NCBI GenBank assembly: GCA_942493215.1
Contig: OW818670.1
Location: forward strand, 1,240,001-1,304,000
Source of the DNA: G942493215 sp942493215
GTDB taxonomy: Bacteria > Bacillota_I > Bacilli_A > RF39 > UBA660
Length of the DNA: 64,000 nucleotides
Direction of reading: 5' to 3'
The notes under the pieces were generated by a model that worked only from the letters and a program-made list of their open reading frames with translations, had not been told where the DNA came from and ran no database searches. The position numbers were made by a program, and so were the translations under genes. Every line of letters begins with the position of its first letter. Within the stretch, counting starts at the first letter, position 1. This document shows positions 33,827 through 42,861 of the stretch, one piece after another.

Positions 33827-35866
33827 ATGTTTACTAATAATAAATCGGTAATTCGCTTTATTATAATATCTATTACCATATTCTTTTTTTCTATGGTTAA
33901 TATGGCTGTAGCATATGCTGATACATTAACACCCGCTTTTGTAAGTGGCGTTTATGTTAATGTTAGATCAGGAGCAGGAACTAATTATCCTAATGTTCAA
34001 ACCGTTAACAATGACGATATATTATTAGAAAATAATTGTGATGTTTCTATTATTAATATTGCTAATTCCCCAAAAGATGGTAGTGGATATACTTGGTATA
34101 ATATTTCTTTTAATTATGATGGAAATCAATATGTAGGATATATGCGTAGTGATTTTGTTGCTCTTAAAATAACTTATAATCCTGAACCACAAAATGATTA
34201 TGAAAGAGAATTACAGACTAAAGGATTTCCTTATACTTATTGGCCATACTTAACAGCTTTACATCAAAAGTATTCTAACTGGCAATTCCTTGCTATTAAT
34301 ACTAATTTAGATTGGAATACGGCGGTAAATGAAGAAAGCTATGTTGGTAAAAGTTTAATACAGGGGAATGAAGGATATCGTTCAACTGAAGATGGATCAT
34401 ATGATTGGTATAGTAATACTTGGTATGTAAAAGAAGGATCAGATTGGTATGCTGCTAATTCTAAAGCTGTAGCGTATTATATGGATCCCCGTAATTTCTT
34501 GAATGAAACACGTGTCTTTATGTTTCAAGATTTGACATATCATAGTGATTATATTAAATCATCAACAATTGATATGGTTTTTAGTGGAAGCTATAGTTAT
34601 TTAAATCCGTATTCTAGTAACTTTGTTCAATCAGGCAGTGATTCAGGAGTAAACCCTATATATTTAGCTGTTTTAGCGCGACAAGAATTGGGTAGTAGTG
34701 GATCAGCAGCCGTAAGTGGTCAATCTTTCTGTTATCCCAACTATAATACAAAATATACTAATGAAATAGGTAATTGTTATTCCGGTTATTACAATTTCTT
34801 TAATATTGGAGCTGGTACTGATGCAGCACCAATTTATAACTCCTTAATATATGCTAAAAATAATGGTTGGAGTAGCCCACAATTAGCAATTACGGCTGGA
34901 GCTAATTTTATGGGTAATGCATTCATAAAAAAAGGCCAATATACATCATATTTTAAAAAGTATAATGTTAGTCCAACAGCTTATTACAATCATTATTCTA
35001 ATCAGTATATGACTAATATTCAAGCACCATATAGTGAAGCAAGTACGGCTTTTAACACATATAATTCTTTTGGTATTATTAATGAAGCATTAGTATTTGC
35101 TATACCTGTTTTTAATAATATGCCCGATTCTACATCATTACCATCAACTGGTAATCCCAATAATATCTTAAAAAATTTAAAAGTTAATAATAATACTGTT
35201 CAAAATTATGATCCATGGCAAAATAGTTATGATTATTATGTTTCTAAAAGTACTTCTAGTGTTAACATAGGAACTGAAACTGTTACATCATCTACGACTG
35301 TAACCAATAACGGTACTATTAATTTAACAGATGATACCACAACTATTAATGTGGTTGTTACAGCTGGTAATGGTAATGTTCGTACTTATACAATTAGAGT
35401 AATAAAAACAGATACTATTCCTATAACAATTGATGATATTATTAATGGTTTAGGTTTTAGAATTAATAATAGTTATCTTTCTAAATTAGGGCTTGGTTTG
35501 GATAGTGGTACGATTATTAATCGTGTAAATACCATAACAGGTCAATTAGCAACTATAACCATTAAAACAGCAGCTGGTACAGATAAGAGTGGTAATATGG
35601 TTACAGGTGATGTAGTTACAATTGTAAATAATAATCAAACAAATAACTATACAGCTGTCATATATGGTGATAGCAGTGGTGATGGCAGTATAACAATTAG
35701 AGATTTATTACAGGTTCAAAAGCACATTCTTGATCGGACTGGTAATGATAAATTAGCGGGTGCTTATTATGTTGCTGGTGATACGAATAAAGATGGTGAT
35801 ATCACAATTCGTGATTTATTACAAGTTCAACAACATATATTAAATTATAGCAGTATTCAACAATAG
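33827..35866 (+). CDS. Secreted SH3-glucosaminidase with C-terminal dockerin
   Basis: This is a 679-residue exported peptidoglycan hydrolase. A signal peptide (about 1-32) is followed by a bacterial SH3 domain (about 38-112; VYVNVRSGAGTNYPNV) for wall binding. The glucosaminidase domain (about 125-435) has Glu287 in LARQELGSSG as the likely catalytic acid. Then come a cadherin-like beta-sandwich (about 450-525), a linker-like region (about 530-608) and a type I dockerin (about 614-675). The dockerin repeats are GDSSGDGSITIRD and GDTNKDGDITIRD, with Ile-Arg at positions 10-11. The substrate is the GlcNAc-MurNAc linkage of peptidoglycan by family. The next gene, eight bases away, encodes a membrane cohesin, the likely docking partner. 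TGCTATAAT lies at 33755-33763. Confidence 0.9.
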   Translation: MFTNNKSVIRFIIISITIFFFSMVNMAVAYADTLTPAFVSGVYVNVRSGAGTNYPNVQTVNNDDILLENNCDVSIINIANSPKDGSGYTWYNISFNYDGNQYVGYMRSDFVALKITYNPEPQNDYERELQTKGFPYTYWPYLTALHQKYSNWQFLAINTNLDWNTAVNEESYVGKSLIQGNEGYRSTEDGSYDWYSNTWYVKEGSDWYAANSKAVAYYMDPRNFLNETRVFMFQDLTYHSDYIKSSTIDMVFSGSYSYLNPYSSNFVQSGSDSGVNPIYLAVLARQELGSSGSAAVSGQSFCYPNYNTKYTNEIGNCYSGYYNFFNIGAGTDAAPIYNSLIYAKNNGWSSPQLAITAGANFMGNAFIKKGQYTSYFKKYNVSPTAYYNHYSNQYMTNIQAPYSEASTAFNTYNSFGIINEALVFAIPVFNNMPDSTSLPSTGNPNNILKNLKVNNNTVQNYDPWQNSYDYYVSKSTSSVNIGTETVTSSTTVTNNGTINLTDDTTTINVVVTAGNGNVRTYTIRVIKTDTIPITIDDIINGLGFRINNSYLSKLGLGLDSGTIINRVNTITGQLATITIKTAAGTDKSGNMVTGDVVTIVNNNQTNNYTAVIYGDSSGDGSITIRDLLQVQKHILDRTGNDKLAGAYYVAGDTNKDGDITIRDLLQVQQHILNYSSIQQ

Positions 35867-35874
35867 GAGGATAT

Positions 35875-37197
35875 ATGAAAAGAATATTTAAACAAACTGT
35901 ATTTATATTATTTACAACATTATTAGCATTTGGTTTTAATATAGCTAGTACAATGGCTGCTACGGCATATATTAAAGCCACAACTTCTAAATCAACTGTT
36001 GTCGTAGGAGGATCATTTACCATAACGGTAACGGTATCATCTAGTATACCGCTTGGATCATGGCAATATGATGTTAATTATGATTCATCAATATTTAAAT
36101 TAACAGCTAGTACTAATGGACGTACTAATGAGGTTGATTATGGTAATGGTACGATGAAAAGTAAAACCTATAGTTATACTTTTAAAGCATTAAAAGCAGG
36201 TACTTCAACTGTTTCCATTCGTAATTCTTCAGCTATCGCCTGGGATAATAGTGATTATTCCGTTGTGGTAACCAATGCGACCGTAAAAGTTATTACGCAA
36301 GCTGAATTAGATGCATCGTATAGTTCCAATAATAACTTATCAGCTTTGGGAGTAACTGGTTATAACCTAACACCAAACTTTGATCCCAATGTAACTGCGT
36401 ATACAGTTGATTTACCAGCTGGTACAACGACGATAACAGTTAATGCAACCAAAGCCGATAATAAGTCTAATGTATCAGGGTCTGGGGATATTAGTGTTGT
36501 TGATGGTGATAATACTATTAATGTTGTTGTTACGGCTGAAAATGGTAAAACTAAAACTTATACGATTGTTGCTAAAGTAAAAGAACTTAATCCAATCGAA
36601 GTAAAAATAGGTAAGGATACTTATACAATCGTAAGAAAAAAAGGGACGATGGAAACCCCAACTAATTTTACAGAAACAAGTATAAAAATGGGAGCTGAAG
36701 ATGTTTTAGCTTATAATAATAAAGCTATGAATATTACGATTGTTGGATTAAAAGATAGTAAGGGTAATATTAAAAAATATGTATATGATGTTAAAAAGAG
36801 TAGTTATATTGAATACAAAGATTTAACACTTGATGGTGTTAATATATATTTACAAGAACCTGAAAATTATGTAGATATACCAGCCGGTTATAAACCAGCA
36901 ACTATTGATATTAATGATATGAAAATTAGTGGTTGGAACTATAAAGAAAACAGAGAATTTTATCTTATTTATGGAACAGATACCTTAACGGGTAAAGAAC
37001 AATTTTATTCAATCGATAAAACTAATAAAACAATTCAACGTTTTAACCCCAATCAAGTTAATGATATGCAGAAACAAATTTTGCAATATTGGTTACTAAT
37101 GATTGTTTTAGCTTCAATATCTGGTTTATTGTTAGTGGCCATTATTACCTTGGTTATTATTTTTCTTAAAAGAAATAAAATAAAAGCGCCAAAATAG
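35875..37197 (+). CDS. Membrane-anchored cohesin protein (second locus)
   Basis: This 440-residue protein has a signal peptide (about 1-29) and a cohesin domain (about 32-145; VVVGGSFTITVTVSS, WQYDVNYDSSIFKLTAS, YTFKALKAGTSTVSI). One cadherin-like beta-sandwich follows (about 153-233), then an unassigned extracellular region (about 238-395), one transmembrane helix (about 405-431) and a basic cytoplasmic end. The architecture is a shortened version of the cohesin protein at 20487-22133. AGGAGG spans the stop codon of the upstream dockerin-glucosaminidase gene. The likely function is to hold that enzyme on the membrane or wall face. Confidence 0.86.
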   Translation: MKRIFKQTVFILFTTLLAFGFNIASTMAATAYIKATTSKSTVVVGGSFTITVTVSSSIPLGSWQYDVNYDSSIFKLTASTNGRTNEVDYGNGTMKSKTYSYTFKALKAGTSTVSIRNSSAIAWDNSDYSVVVTNATVKVITQAELDASYSSNNNLSALGVTGYNLTPNFDPNVTAYTVDLPAGTTTITVNATKADNKSNVSGSGDISVVDGDNTINVVVTAENGKTKTYTIVAKVKELNPIEVKIGKDTYTIVRKKGTMETPTNFTETSIKMGAEDVLAYNNKAMNITIVGLKDSKGNIKKYVYDVKKSSYIEYKDLTLDGVNIYLQEPENYVDIPAGYKPATIDINDMKISGWNYKENREFYLIYGTDTLTGKEQFYSIDKTNKTIQRFNPNQVNDMQKQILQYWLLMIVLASISGLLLVAIITLVIIFLKRNKIKAPK

Positions 37198-37210
37198 GTG
37201 CTTTTTATTT
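37182..37210 (+). terminator. Terminator of the glucosaminidase-cohesin operon
   Basis: Stem AAAAGCGCC (37182-37190) with GGTGCTTTT (37197-37205, one G-T pair), loop AAAATA, T-rich tail. Confidence 0.8.
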
Positions 37211-37213
37211 TTG

Positions 37214-37242
37214 TTACAAAATATATGATATTTTGGTATAAT
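37214..37242 (+). promoter_or_regulatory. Promoter of the glycosyltransferase gene
   Basis: TTACAA (37214-37219), 17 bases, TATAAT (37237-37242) preceded by TGG (extended -10). Confidence 0.65.
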
Positions 37243-37268
37243 AATAAAATATATGTAGAAGGAGTATT

Positions 37269-38117
37269 ATGAAAACAAATAATACAAAAATATTAGTGAT
37301 AATACCTGCTTATAATGAAGAAAAAGGACTTAATATAATACTAGAAAGGATCAATAATAAATATAATGTCCTAGTTATTGATGATGGGAGTGCTGATAAA
37401 ACAGTTTACATTGCTAAAAAATGGGGTGCAAAAGTAATTAGTCATCAGCAGAATAAAGGAAATTCAATTGCAATAAGAACGGGTATAAAATATGCTTATC
37501 AAAATGGCTATAAAAAAGTAATAATTATGGATGGCGATGGGCAACATGATCCAAGATATATAGATCAATTTGTCTCTTTATTATCAACTAATGATATTGT
37601 CTTTGGTAATCGTATCTATAGTGATTCTAATATGCCAAGCTTAAAATTTGCCTCTAATATTTTAGGATCACTTGTTGTAAAGGAGATTACGGGTATATAT
37701 GTATCTGATATTTCCTGTGGTTTTAAAGGTATTACTTTAAACAAAAAAATAATAGAAATAGCAAATGAGGCTAGCAGTTATACATTTGTATTTGATCTTC
37801 TTTTTTATGTAGTTAGTCATAATATAGATTTTGCTTACGTAGAAGTTGATGCTATATATCATTACGATAGTCTTTTATATACATCCAAAAAAGAATTAAT
37901 TTCCTTTTTTATAGCGTTAAATAGATTTGCCGATAATTTAAAGAAAGTTATTCCTGAAAATATAAGATATTTGGAAGAAAATATTAGTAATAGTAATGAT
38001 TTTTCCATATCAATATATGATATGGAATTTTGGGGTTTTTATTTACCTAAAGAAGATGGCTATATTTTACAGGTAGAACCAAATAGAATAAAGAACTTTT
38101 TAAAATCTATTCAATAA
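37269..38117 (+). CDS. Glycosyltransferase family 2 (DPM1-like)
   Basis: This is a 282-residue GT-A fold enzyme. Motifs are IIPAYNEEKGL, the nucleotide-binding VIDDGSADKT, QNKGNSIAIRTGIKYA and the DGDGQHDP DxD block for metal and sugar nucleotide. These match the dolichol- or undecaprenyl-phosphate sugar transferase group. No membrane helices are present. The C-terminal third (about 210-282) is unassigned. The acceptor is unknown; polyprenyl phosphate is the family precedent. Confidence 0.88.
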   Translation: MKTNNTKILVIIPAYNEEKGLNIILERINNKYNVLVIDDGSADKTVYIAKKWGAKVISHQQNKGNSIAIRTGIKYAYQNGYKKVIIMDGDGQHDPRYIDQFVSLLSTNDIVFGNRIYSDSNMPSLKFASNILGSLVVKEITGIYVSDISCGFKGITLNKKIIEIANEASSYTFVFDLLFYVVSHNIDFAYVEVDAIYHYDSLLYTSKKELISFFIALNRFADNLKKVIPENIRYLEENISNSNDFSISIYDMEFWGFYLPKEDGYILQVEPNRIKNFLKSIQ

Positions 38118-38212
38118 AGATCTTTAACGATATATAAATATTAGTATTTTCACCATATTTTCACTTTGGTTTTATTACATAATAGGGTATAATAGATATA
38201 GGTGATTTTATT

Positions 38213-39337
38213 ATGGTATATTTAGATTATAGTGCGACAACTCCTACTAATAAAGATGTATTAGATACATTTGTAAAAGTAAGCTTAGAGTTTATTGGAA
38301 ATCCTAATTCTTTACATAAATTAGGTGTTAAGTCCAAAGAATTAATTGATGCATCTACTAAACAAATTCTTTCTTTATTAAAAGCTAATGAATATGAATT
38401 AATTTATACTAGTGGGGCTAGTGAATCAAATAATTTAGCTATTAAAGGTATTGCGGATAAATATAATAAGATGGGTAAACATATTATTACAACCGAGTTT
38501 GAACACTCGTCTATTTATGGACCATTAAACTATTTGCAAAAACAAGGATATGAAGTCGATTTTGTAAAATTAGATAAAGATGGTTTAGTTGATTTTGAGC
38601 ATTTAAAAGAATTAATGAAAGATACAACAATTTTAGTTAGTATTGGAGCAGTTAATAGTGAAATTGGTATAAAACAACCAATAAGTAAAATAGGAGAATT
38701 ATTAACTAATTATCCTAATTGTCACTTTCATGTTGATGCAACTCAATGTATAGGAAAAGATTATCTTGATTTTACTAATATTGATTTAATTAGCTTTGCT
38801 GGTCATAAATTTTATGCTCCTAAAGGAATAGGTGTTTTATTAAAGAAAAAAAGTATTCGTTTAGAACCATTAATTCATGGTGGTAAAAGTACAACTATTT
38901 ATCGTAGTGGTACACCTGCAGTAGCGTTAGTTGCTTCTTTAGCGAAAGCTTTAAGATTAATAATGACTGATTTAGATAAAAAATATGCCTATGTTATGGA
39001 GATTAATAAGTACTTAAAACAACAATTAAGTTCTTTATCATTTATTACCATAAATAGTAACGAATTTTCTATACCGCATATAGTAAATATTAGTGTTTTA
39101 GGTATTAAACCTGAGACAATGTTACATAGTTTAGAAGCAAGTGATATATATATATCTACTCAAAGTGCTTGTTCTAGTGATAATACTATATCTAAAGCTG
39201 TATTAGCTTTAACTCATAATGAAGAAATTGCTTCTTCTAGTATAAGAATAAGTCTATCTTATCTTACGACTAAAGAAGAAATTGACTATCTTGTTCATAA
39301 TTTAACTGAAAGTTATGAACATCTAAAATTAAAATAA
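38213..39337 (+). CDS. Cysteine desulfurase (NifS/IscS-like)
   Basis: This is a 374-residue PLP enzyme of aminotransferase class V. It starts MVYLDYSATTPT, binds PLP through the Lys in SFAGHKFYAPKG, and has GASESNNLAI and the mobile-loop Cys in STQSACSS. It transfers sulfur from cysteine as a persulfide for tRNA thiolation, cofactors or Fe-S clusters. No scaffold or thiolase gene (iscU, mnmA, thiI) is adjacent. Instead a thioredoxin-like gene follows 16 bases later. A second desulfurase, sufS, occurs at 62372-63569. Confidence 0.93.
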   Translation: MVYLDYSATTPTNKDVLDTFVKVSLEFIGNPNSLHKLGVKSKELIDASTKQILSLLKANEYELIYTSGASESNNLAIKGIADKYNKMGKHIITTEFEHSSIYGPLNYLQKQGYEVDFVKLDKDGLVDFEHLKELMKDTTILVSIGAVNSEIGIKQPISKIGELLTNYPNCHFHVDATQCIGKDYLDFTNIDLISFAGHKFYAPKGIGVLLKKKSIRLEPLIHGGKSTTIYRSGTPAVALVASLAKALRLIMTDLDKKYAYVMEINKYLKQQLSSLSFITINSNEFSIPHIVNISVLGIKPETMLHSLEASDIYISTQSACSSDNTISKAVLALTHNEEIASSSIRISLSYLTTKEEIDYLVHNLTESYEHLKLK

Positions 39338-39353
39338 TATAAGTAGGTGAAAT

Positions 39354-39620
39354 ATGAAAATAATAAATGTAAGTGCTTTATGGTGTCCAAGCTGTCTTAT
39401 TATGCGTTCGAGGATGAATGAAATAAGAAAATTATATCCTCATATTGAAATAGAAGAATATGATTATGATGAAAATGAGGATTTAGTTAATGATATGAGG
39501 GTTGGTAAAATATTACCAGTTTTTGTGTTTATAAATAATAATCAAGAAATTAAACGTTTAATTGGTGAAAAAACGGTTAAAGAAATAAGCGAATGTATAG
39601 AAGAAGTGGAGGATATTTAA
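39354..39620 (+). CDS. Small thioredoxin-like protein (CPSC)
   Basis: This 88-residue cytosolic thioredoxin-fold protein has the active site WCPSC at residues 10-14, cis-Pro in KILPVFVF and a short C-terminal helix. It has no signal peptide. The gene lies between the desulfurase and the CcdA-like gene, one base before the latter. It may pass electrons to the membrane protein or reduce persulfides. Those partners are inferred from neighbourhood only. Confidence 0.85.
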   Translation: MKIINVSALWCPSCLIMRSRMNEIRKLYPHIEIEEYDYDENEDLVNDMRVGKILPVFVFINNNQEIKRLIGEKTVKEISECIEEVEDI

Positions 39621-39621
39621 T

Positions 39622-40809
39622 TTGAAAAAAATTAGTTACATCATCATTGGTCTATTTTTATTACTAATTCCATTTTTAGTTAACGCTAAAGATAGTAATA
39701 AAGTGACTCTATATCTATTTCATTCCTATACTTGCATTCACTGTCAAGCTGAACGAGTGTTTCTAAATGAAATTAAAGACAAATATCCTAATCTAGTTGT
39801 TAAAGAATATGAAATATCTGATCCTAAAAATGAAAAATTAATGACTAAAGTAAAAGAAGTATTTAATAATAAGAGTCCATATGTACCATTTACAACTATT
39901 GGTACTAAAGATTATATTGGTTTTAGTGATATTACGGCTGATCTTATTGAACAATCTATTGTTGAATATTCTAATAAAGATTATTGTGATTTAACGGGTG
40001 TATATTTAGGAGAAACACAAGATATTTATTGTACTAATACCGAAAAAGATAGTATTAATTCCATAAAATTACCTATCCTCGGGCGAGTTAATCCAAAAGA
40101 TGTATCATTACCTCTTATTACGGTTATATTAGGTACAATAGATGGCTTTAATCCATGTGCGATGTGGGTATTAATATTCTTAATTACGATGTTAATCAAT
40201 ATGAAAAATCGTAAAAGAATGTGGGTATTAGGAGTATCGTTTTTATCTACCTCGGCCTTAGTCTATTTACTATTTATGGTCGCCTGGTTAAAAGTTACAG
40301 TAGAATTATCGTCAATCGGGTGGGTAAGGTTAATAATATCATTGGTAGCTCTTATTGGTGGGAGCATTAATCTTCGTAGTTATTTTAAAGCAAAAGAAAC
40401 AGGTTGTGAAGTAGTTAATGATTCAAAACGTAAACGAATAATTGCTAAGATTAAAAATTTTACAACTGAAAAAAGCTTTATCTTAGCTTTATTAGGAATA
40501 ATTGCTTTAGCTTTCTCGGTAAATTTTATAGAACTCGCTTGTTCAGCTGGTTTACCTATAATATTTACCCAAATCCTAGCTCTAAATAATTTATCTAGTT
40601 TAGAATATTGGTTATATATTTTAATATATATATTTTTCTTCTTAATTGATGATTTAATTGTCTTCTTTATTGCCATGACAACATTAAAAGTAACGGGTAT
40701 TTCTAATAAATATACTAAATATTCCCATTTAATAGGTGGTATTATAATGGTTATAATAGGTATATTACTAGTTTTAAAACCTGAATGGCTAATGTTTAGT
40801 TTTAAATAA
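39622..40809 (+). CDS. CcdA/DsbD-like thiol-redox membrane protein with N-terminal thioredoxin domain
   Basis: This 395-residue protein has a signal or anchor segment (1-22), an extracytoplasmic thioredoxin-like domain (about 26-125) with the active pair Cys38-Cys41 (YTCIHC), and a six-helix CcdA-type domain (about 155-390). The domain has one Cys in each half (GFNPCAMW and IELACSAGLP), as needed for electron transfer across the membrane. Reductant probably comes from a cytosolic thioredoxin such as the gene just upstream. The start is a TTG preceded by GTGGAGG; no ATG alternative precedes the signal peptide. Confidence 0.86.
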   Translation: MKKISYIIIGLFLLLIPFLVNAKDSNKVTLYLFHSYTCIHCQAERVFLNEIKDKYPNLVVKEYEISDPKNEKLMTKVKEVFNNKSPYVPFTTIGTKDYIGFSDITADLIEQSIVEYSNKDYCDLTGVYLGETQDIYCTNTEKDSINSIKLPILGRVNPKDVSLPLITVILGTIDGFNPCAMWVLIFLITMLINMKNRKRMWVLGVSFLSTSALVYLLFMVAWLKVTVELSSIGWVRLIISLVALIGGSINLRSYFKAKETGCEVVNDSKRKRIIAKIKNFTTEKSFILALLGIIALAFSVNFIELACSAGLPIIFTQILALNNLSSLEYWLYILIYIFFFLIDDLIVFFIAMTTLKVTGISNKYTKYSHLIGGIIMVIIGILLVLKPEWLMFSFK

Positions 40810-40830
40810 ACTGTCTGATGACAGTTTTTT
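40809..40830 (+). terminator. Intrinsic terminator
   Basis: Stem AACTGTC (40809-40815) with GACAGTT (40820-40826), loop TGAT, T-run. It separates the redox operon from nusB. Confidence 0.85.
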
Positions 40831-40895
40831 CTTTCGTTAAAAGTTTTTTCTATCATTCTACCAATATTTATGATAAAATAACTATAGGTGATTGT

Positions 40896-41309
40896 ATGGA
40901 ACAGAAAAATAGAAGTGAACTACGAAAAATAATTATGACAATACTATATCAAATAAATATTTATGAGGCTAATAAAATAGCGTATGATTTAAAAAGTATT
41001 ATAGCAAGTAATTTAGAAATAGAAAATGAATTTGTTGATAATATTGTATATGGTGTTATTACTAATAAGAAAGATATTGATGTATTAGCTAATAAGTATT
41101 TAAAGAGTTGGTCAATTAACCGTTTAGGTAATACTGATCAATCTATTTTAAGAATGGGTATTTATGAATTAATGTATACAGATACTCCTAGTGTTGTTGC
41201 TATAAATGAAGCGATTGAACTTGCTAAAGATTATAGTGATGATAGTGTTAGAAAGATGATTAACGGTGTACTAGATAAGGTATATCACAGTAAGGAAAAT
41301 AATGAATAA
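40896..41309 (+). CDS. nusB: Transcription antitermination factor NusB
   Basis: This is a 137-residue all-helical RNA-binding protein, a component of the rRNA antitermination complex with NusE (S10). Typical blocks are RSELRKIIMTILYQINI, SWSINRLGNTDQSILRMGIYEL and VAINEAIELAKDYSDDSVRKMINGVLD. The frame is open from 40818, but only the ATG at 40896 has a ribosome binding site (ATAGGTGAT) and gives the normal length. TGATAAAAT at 40871-40879 is a candidate -10. It overlaps xseA by eight bases. Confidence 0.95.
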   Translation: MEQKNRSELRKIIMTILYQINIYEANKIAYDLKSIIASNLEIENEFVDNIVYGVITNKKDIDVLANKYLKSWSINRLGNTDQSILRMGIYELMYTDTPSVVAINEAIELAKDYSDDSVRKMINGVLDKVYHSKENNE

Positions 41310-42576
41310 CGCTAAGTATTTAACCATAACGGCAATAACTAAGTATTTAAAGTATCGTTTTGATAGTGATGAAAATTTACGTTTAGTATATCTAAAAGGG
41401 GAGATATCTAATTTTAAATCACATTCAACTGGTCATTATTATTTTTCCTTAAAAGATGAGACTAGTAAAATAAATGCCATTATGTTTAGTACTAATGCTA
41501 AGAAACTCCCTTTTACGCCTACGGAAGGAATGAAGGTATTAGTAAGTGGTCGTATTAGTGTTTATGAAAGTACAGGTAATTATCAAATCTATGTTGATGA
41601 AATGATTGAAGATGGGGTTGGTAATTTATATATTGCTTTTGAACAATTAAAAGAAAAACTTTCTAAAGAGGGTTTATTTGATTCCAAATATAAGAAAGCT
41701 ATTCCATCTATTCCTCGTAAGATTGGAATTGTTACAGCACCCACTGGTGCGGCTATTAGAGATATATTATCAACTATTAAAAGAAGATTTCCTATTTGTG
41801 AAACCTATTTATTTCCATGTTTAGTGCAAGGAGAAAATGCAGCTAGTGATATTGTAAAGAAAATTGAACAAGCTAATACTTTTGACTTAGATGTCTTAAT
41901 AGTAGGCCGTGGTGGAGGTTCTATTGAAGACTTATGGTCCTTCAATGAAGAAATAGTAGCACGAGCTATATTTGCATCTCATATACCAATTATTAGTGGG
42001 GTAGGTCATGAAATTGACTGGACTATTAGTGATTATGTAGCGGATTTACGAGCTCCAACTCCAACTGGAGCTGCCGAATTAGTCGTTCCAAATATTGCGG
42101 ATTTACTTAAACATATTAAACAAATGGGCATTAGAGCTAATGAAGCTATATTCAATAAAATAAATATATCAAAATTATATTTAGATAGTTTAAAATCTTC
42201 TTATGTTATAAAAAATCCAATGATAATGTATGATAATAAGAAACAAAAATTAGATAATATGTATGAAAAAATTAAGAAAATTATGTCTTTAAAACTAGAG
42301 AGAATGAACAATAGATTAAATAATATTAAAAGAAGTTATATTCTAACTAATCCTCAAAATATGTATATAAATAATCAAAAAGAATTATATCAGCTAGTAG
42401 AAAAGTTAGAGCTTTTAAATCCTTTGGGGGTATTAAAAAGAGGCTATACATTAGCATATCATGATAATAAAATAGTAAAAGGTATAACTAATCTTAAAGT
42501 TAATGATCTATTAGATATACGTTTTAATGATGGAATAGTTAATGTTAGGGTTAATGAAATAAAGGAGGTTAAATAA
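41302..42576 (+). CDS. xseA: Exodeoxyribonuclease VII large subunit
   Basis: This is a 424-residue XseA. It has an N-terminal OB-fold (GEISNFKSHSTGHYYFSLKD), the catalytic domain with TAPTGAAIRDI, GRGGGSIEDLWSFN and GVGHEIDWTISDYVADLRAP, and a coiled-coil C-terminal region. With XseB it degrades single-stranded DNA. It sits in the conserved nusB-xseA-xseB cluster and shares one base with xseB. Confidence 0.96.
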   Translation: MNNAKYLTITAITKYLKYRFDSDENLRLVYLKGEISNFKSHSTGHYYFSLKDETSKINAIMFSTNAKKLPFTPTEGMKVLVSGRISVYESTGNYQIYVDEMIEDGVGNLYIAFEQLKEKLSKEGLFDSKYKKAIPSIPRKIGIVTAPTGAAIRDILSTIKRRFPICETYLFPCLVQGENAASDIVKKIEQANTFDLDVLIVGRGGGSIEDLWSFNEEIVARAIFASHIPIISGVGHEIDWTISDYVADLRAPTPTGAAELVVPNIADLLKHIKQMGIRANEAIFNKINISKLYLDSLKSSYVIKNPMIMYDNKKQKLDNMYEKIKKIMSLKLERMNNRLNNIKRSYILTNPQNMYINNQKELYQLVEKLELLNPLGVLKRGYTLAYHDNKIVKGITNLKVNDLLDIRFNDGIVNVRVNEIKEVK

Positions 42577-42803
42577 TGGAGAAGAAAGAAGTAAAATTTG
42601 AAGAAAAAATTAGTGAATTAGAAACAATAATTTCAGAATTAGAAGGTGGAGAAGTAGATCTTGAAAATTCCATAAAGAAATATACTAGAGCTATGGAATT
42701 AGTTAAAGAATGTGACGATAAATTAAAGAGTATAGAAGATCAAGTTAATAAAATAGTTTTAGAAGATGGGACAGCAGAGAATTTCACACCGACTGAAAAT
42801 TAG
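42576..42803 (+). CDS. xseB: Exodeoxyribonuclease VII small subunit
   Basis: This 75-residue helical hairpin protein has the family pattern KFEEKISELETIISELEGGE, then DLENSIKKYTRAMELVKECDDKL. Several copies bind the XseA coiled coil. AAGGAGG lies at the end of xseA and the ATG overlaps its stop codon (TAATG). Confidence 0.95.
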   Translation: MEKKEVKFEEKISELETIISELEGGEVDLENSIKKYTRAMELVKECDDKLKSIEDQVNKIVLEDGTAENFTPTEN

Positions 42804-42807
42804 TTAA

Positions 42808-42836
42808 TTGTTTAGTTGTTTAAGATATGATAAAAT
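42808..42836 (+). promoter_or_regulatory. Promoter of the pseudopilin-LRR gene
   Basis: TTGTTT (42808-42813), 17 bases, TAAAAT (42831-42836) preceded by TGA (extended -10). The ATG is at 42862. Confidence 0.55.
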
Positions 42837-42861
42837 AGTAATTAATATAGGAGTGAGTTAA

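Noticed and set aside
17746..37197. Classical cellulosome locus
   Set aside because: There are cohesins and dockerins but no scaffoldin with multiple cohesins, no carbohydrate-binding module and no cellulase. The cargo enzymes are a protease and a peptidoglycan hydrolase.
40818..40895. Upstream extension of nusB
   Set aside because: It starts inside the preceding terminator and would give an atypically long NusB; the ATG at 40896 has the AGGTGAT ribosome binding site.
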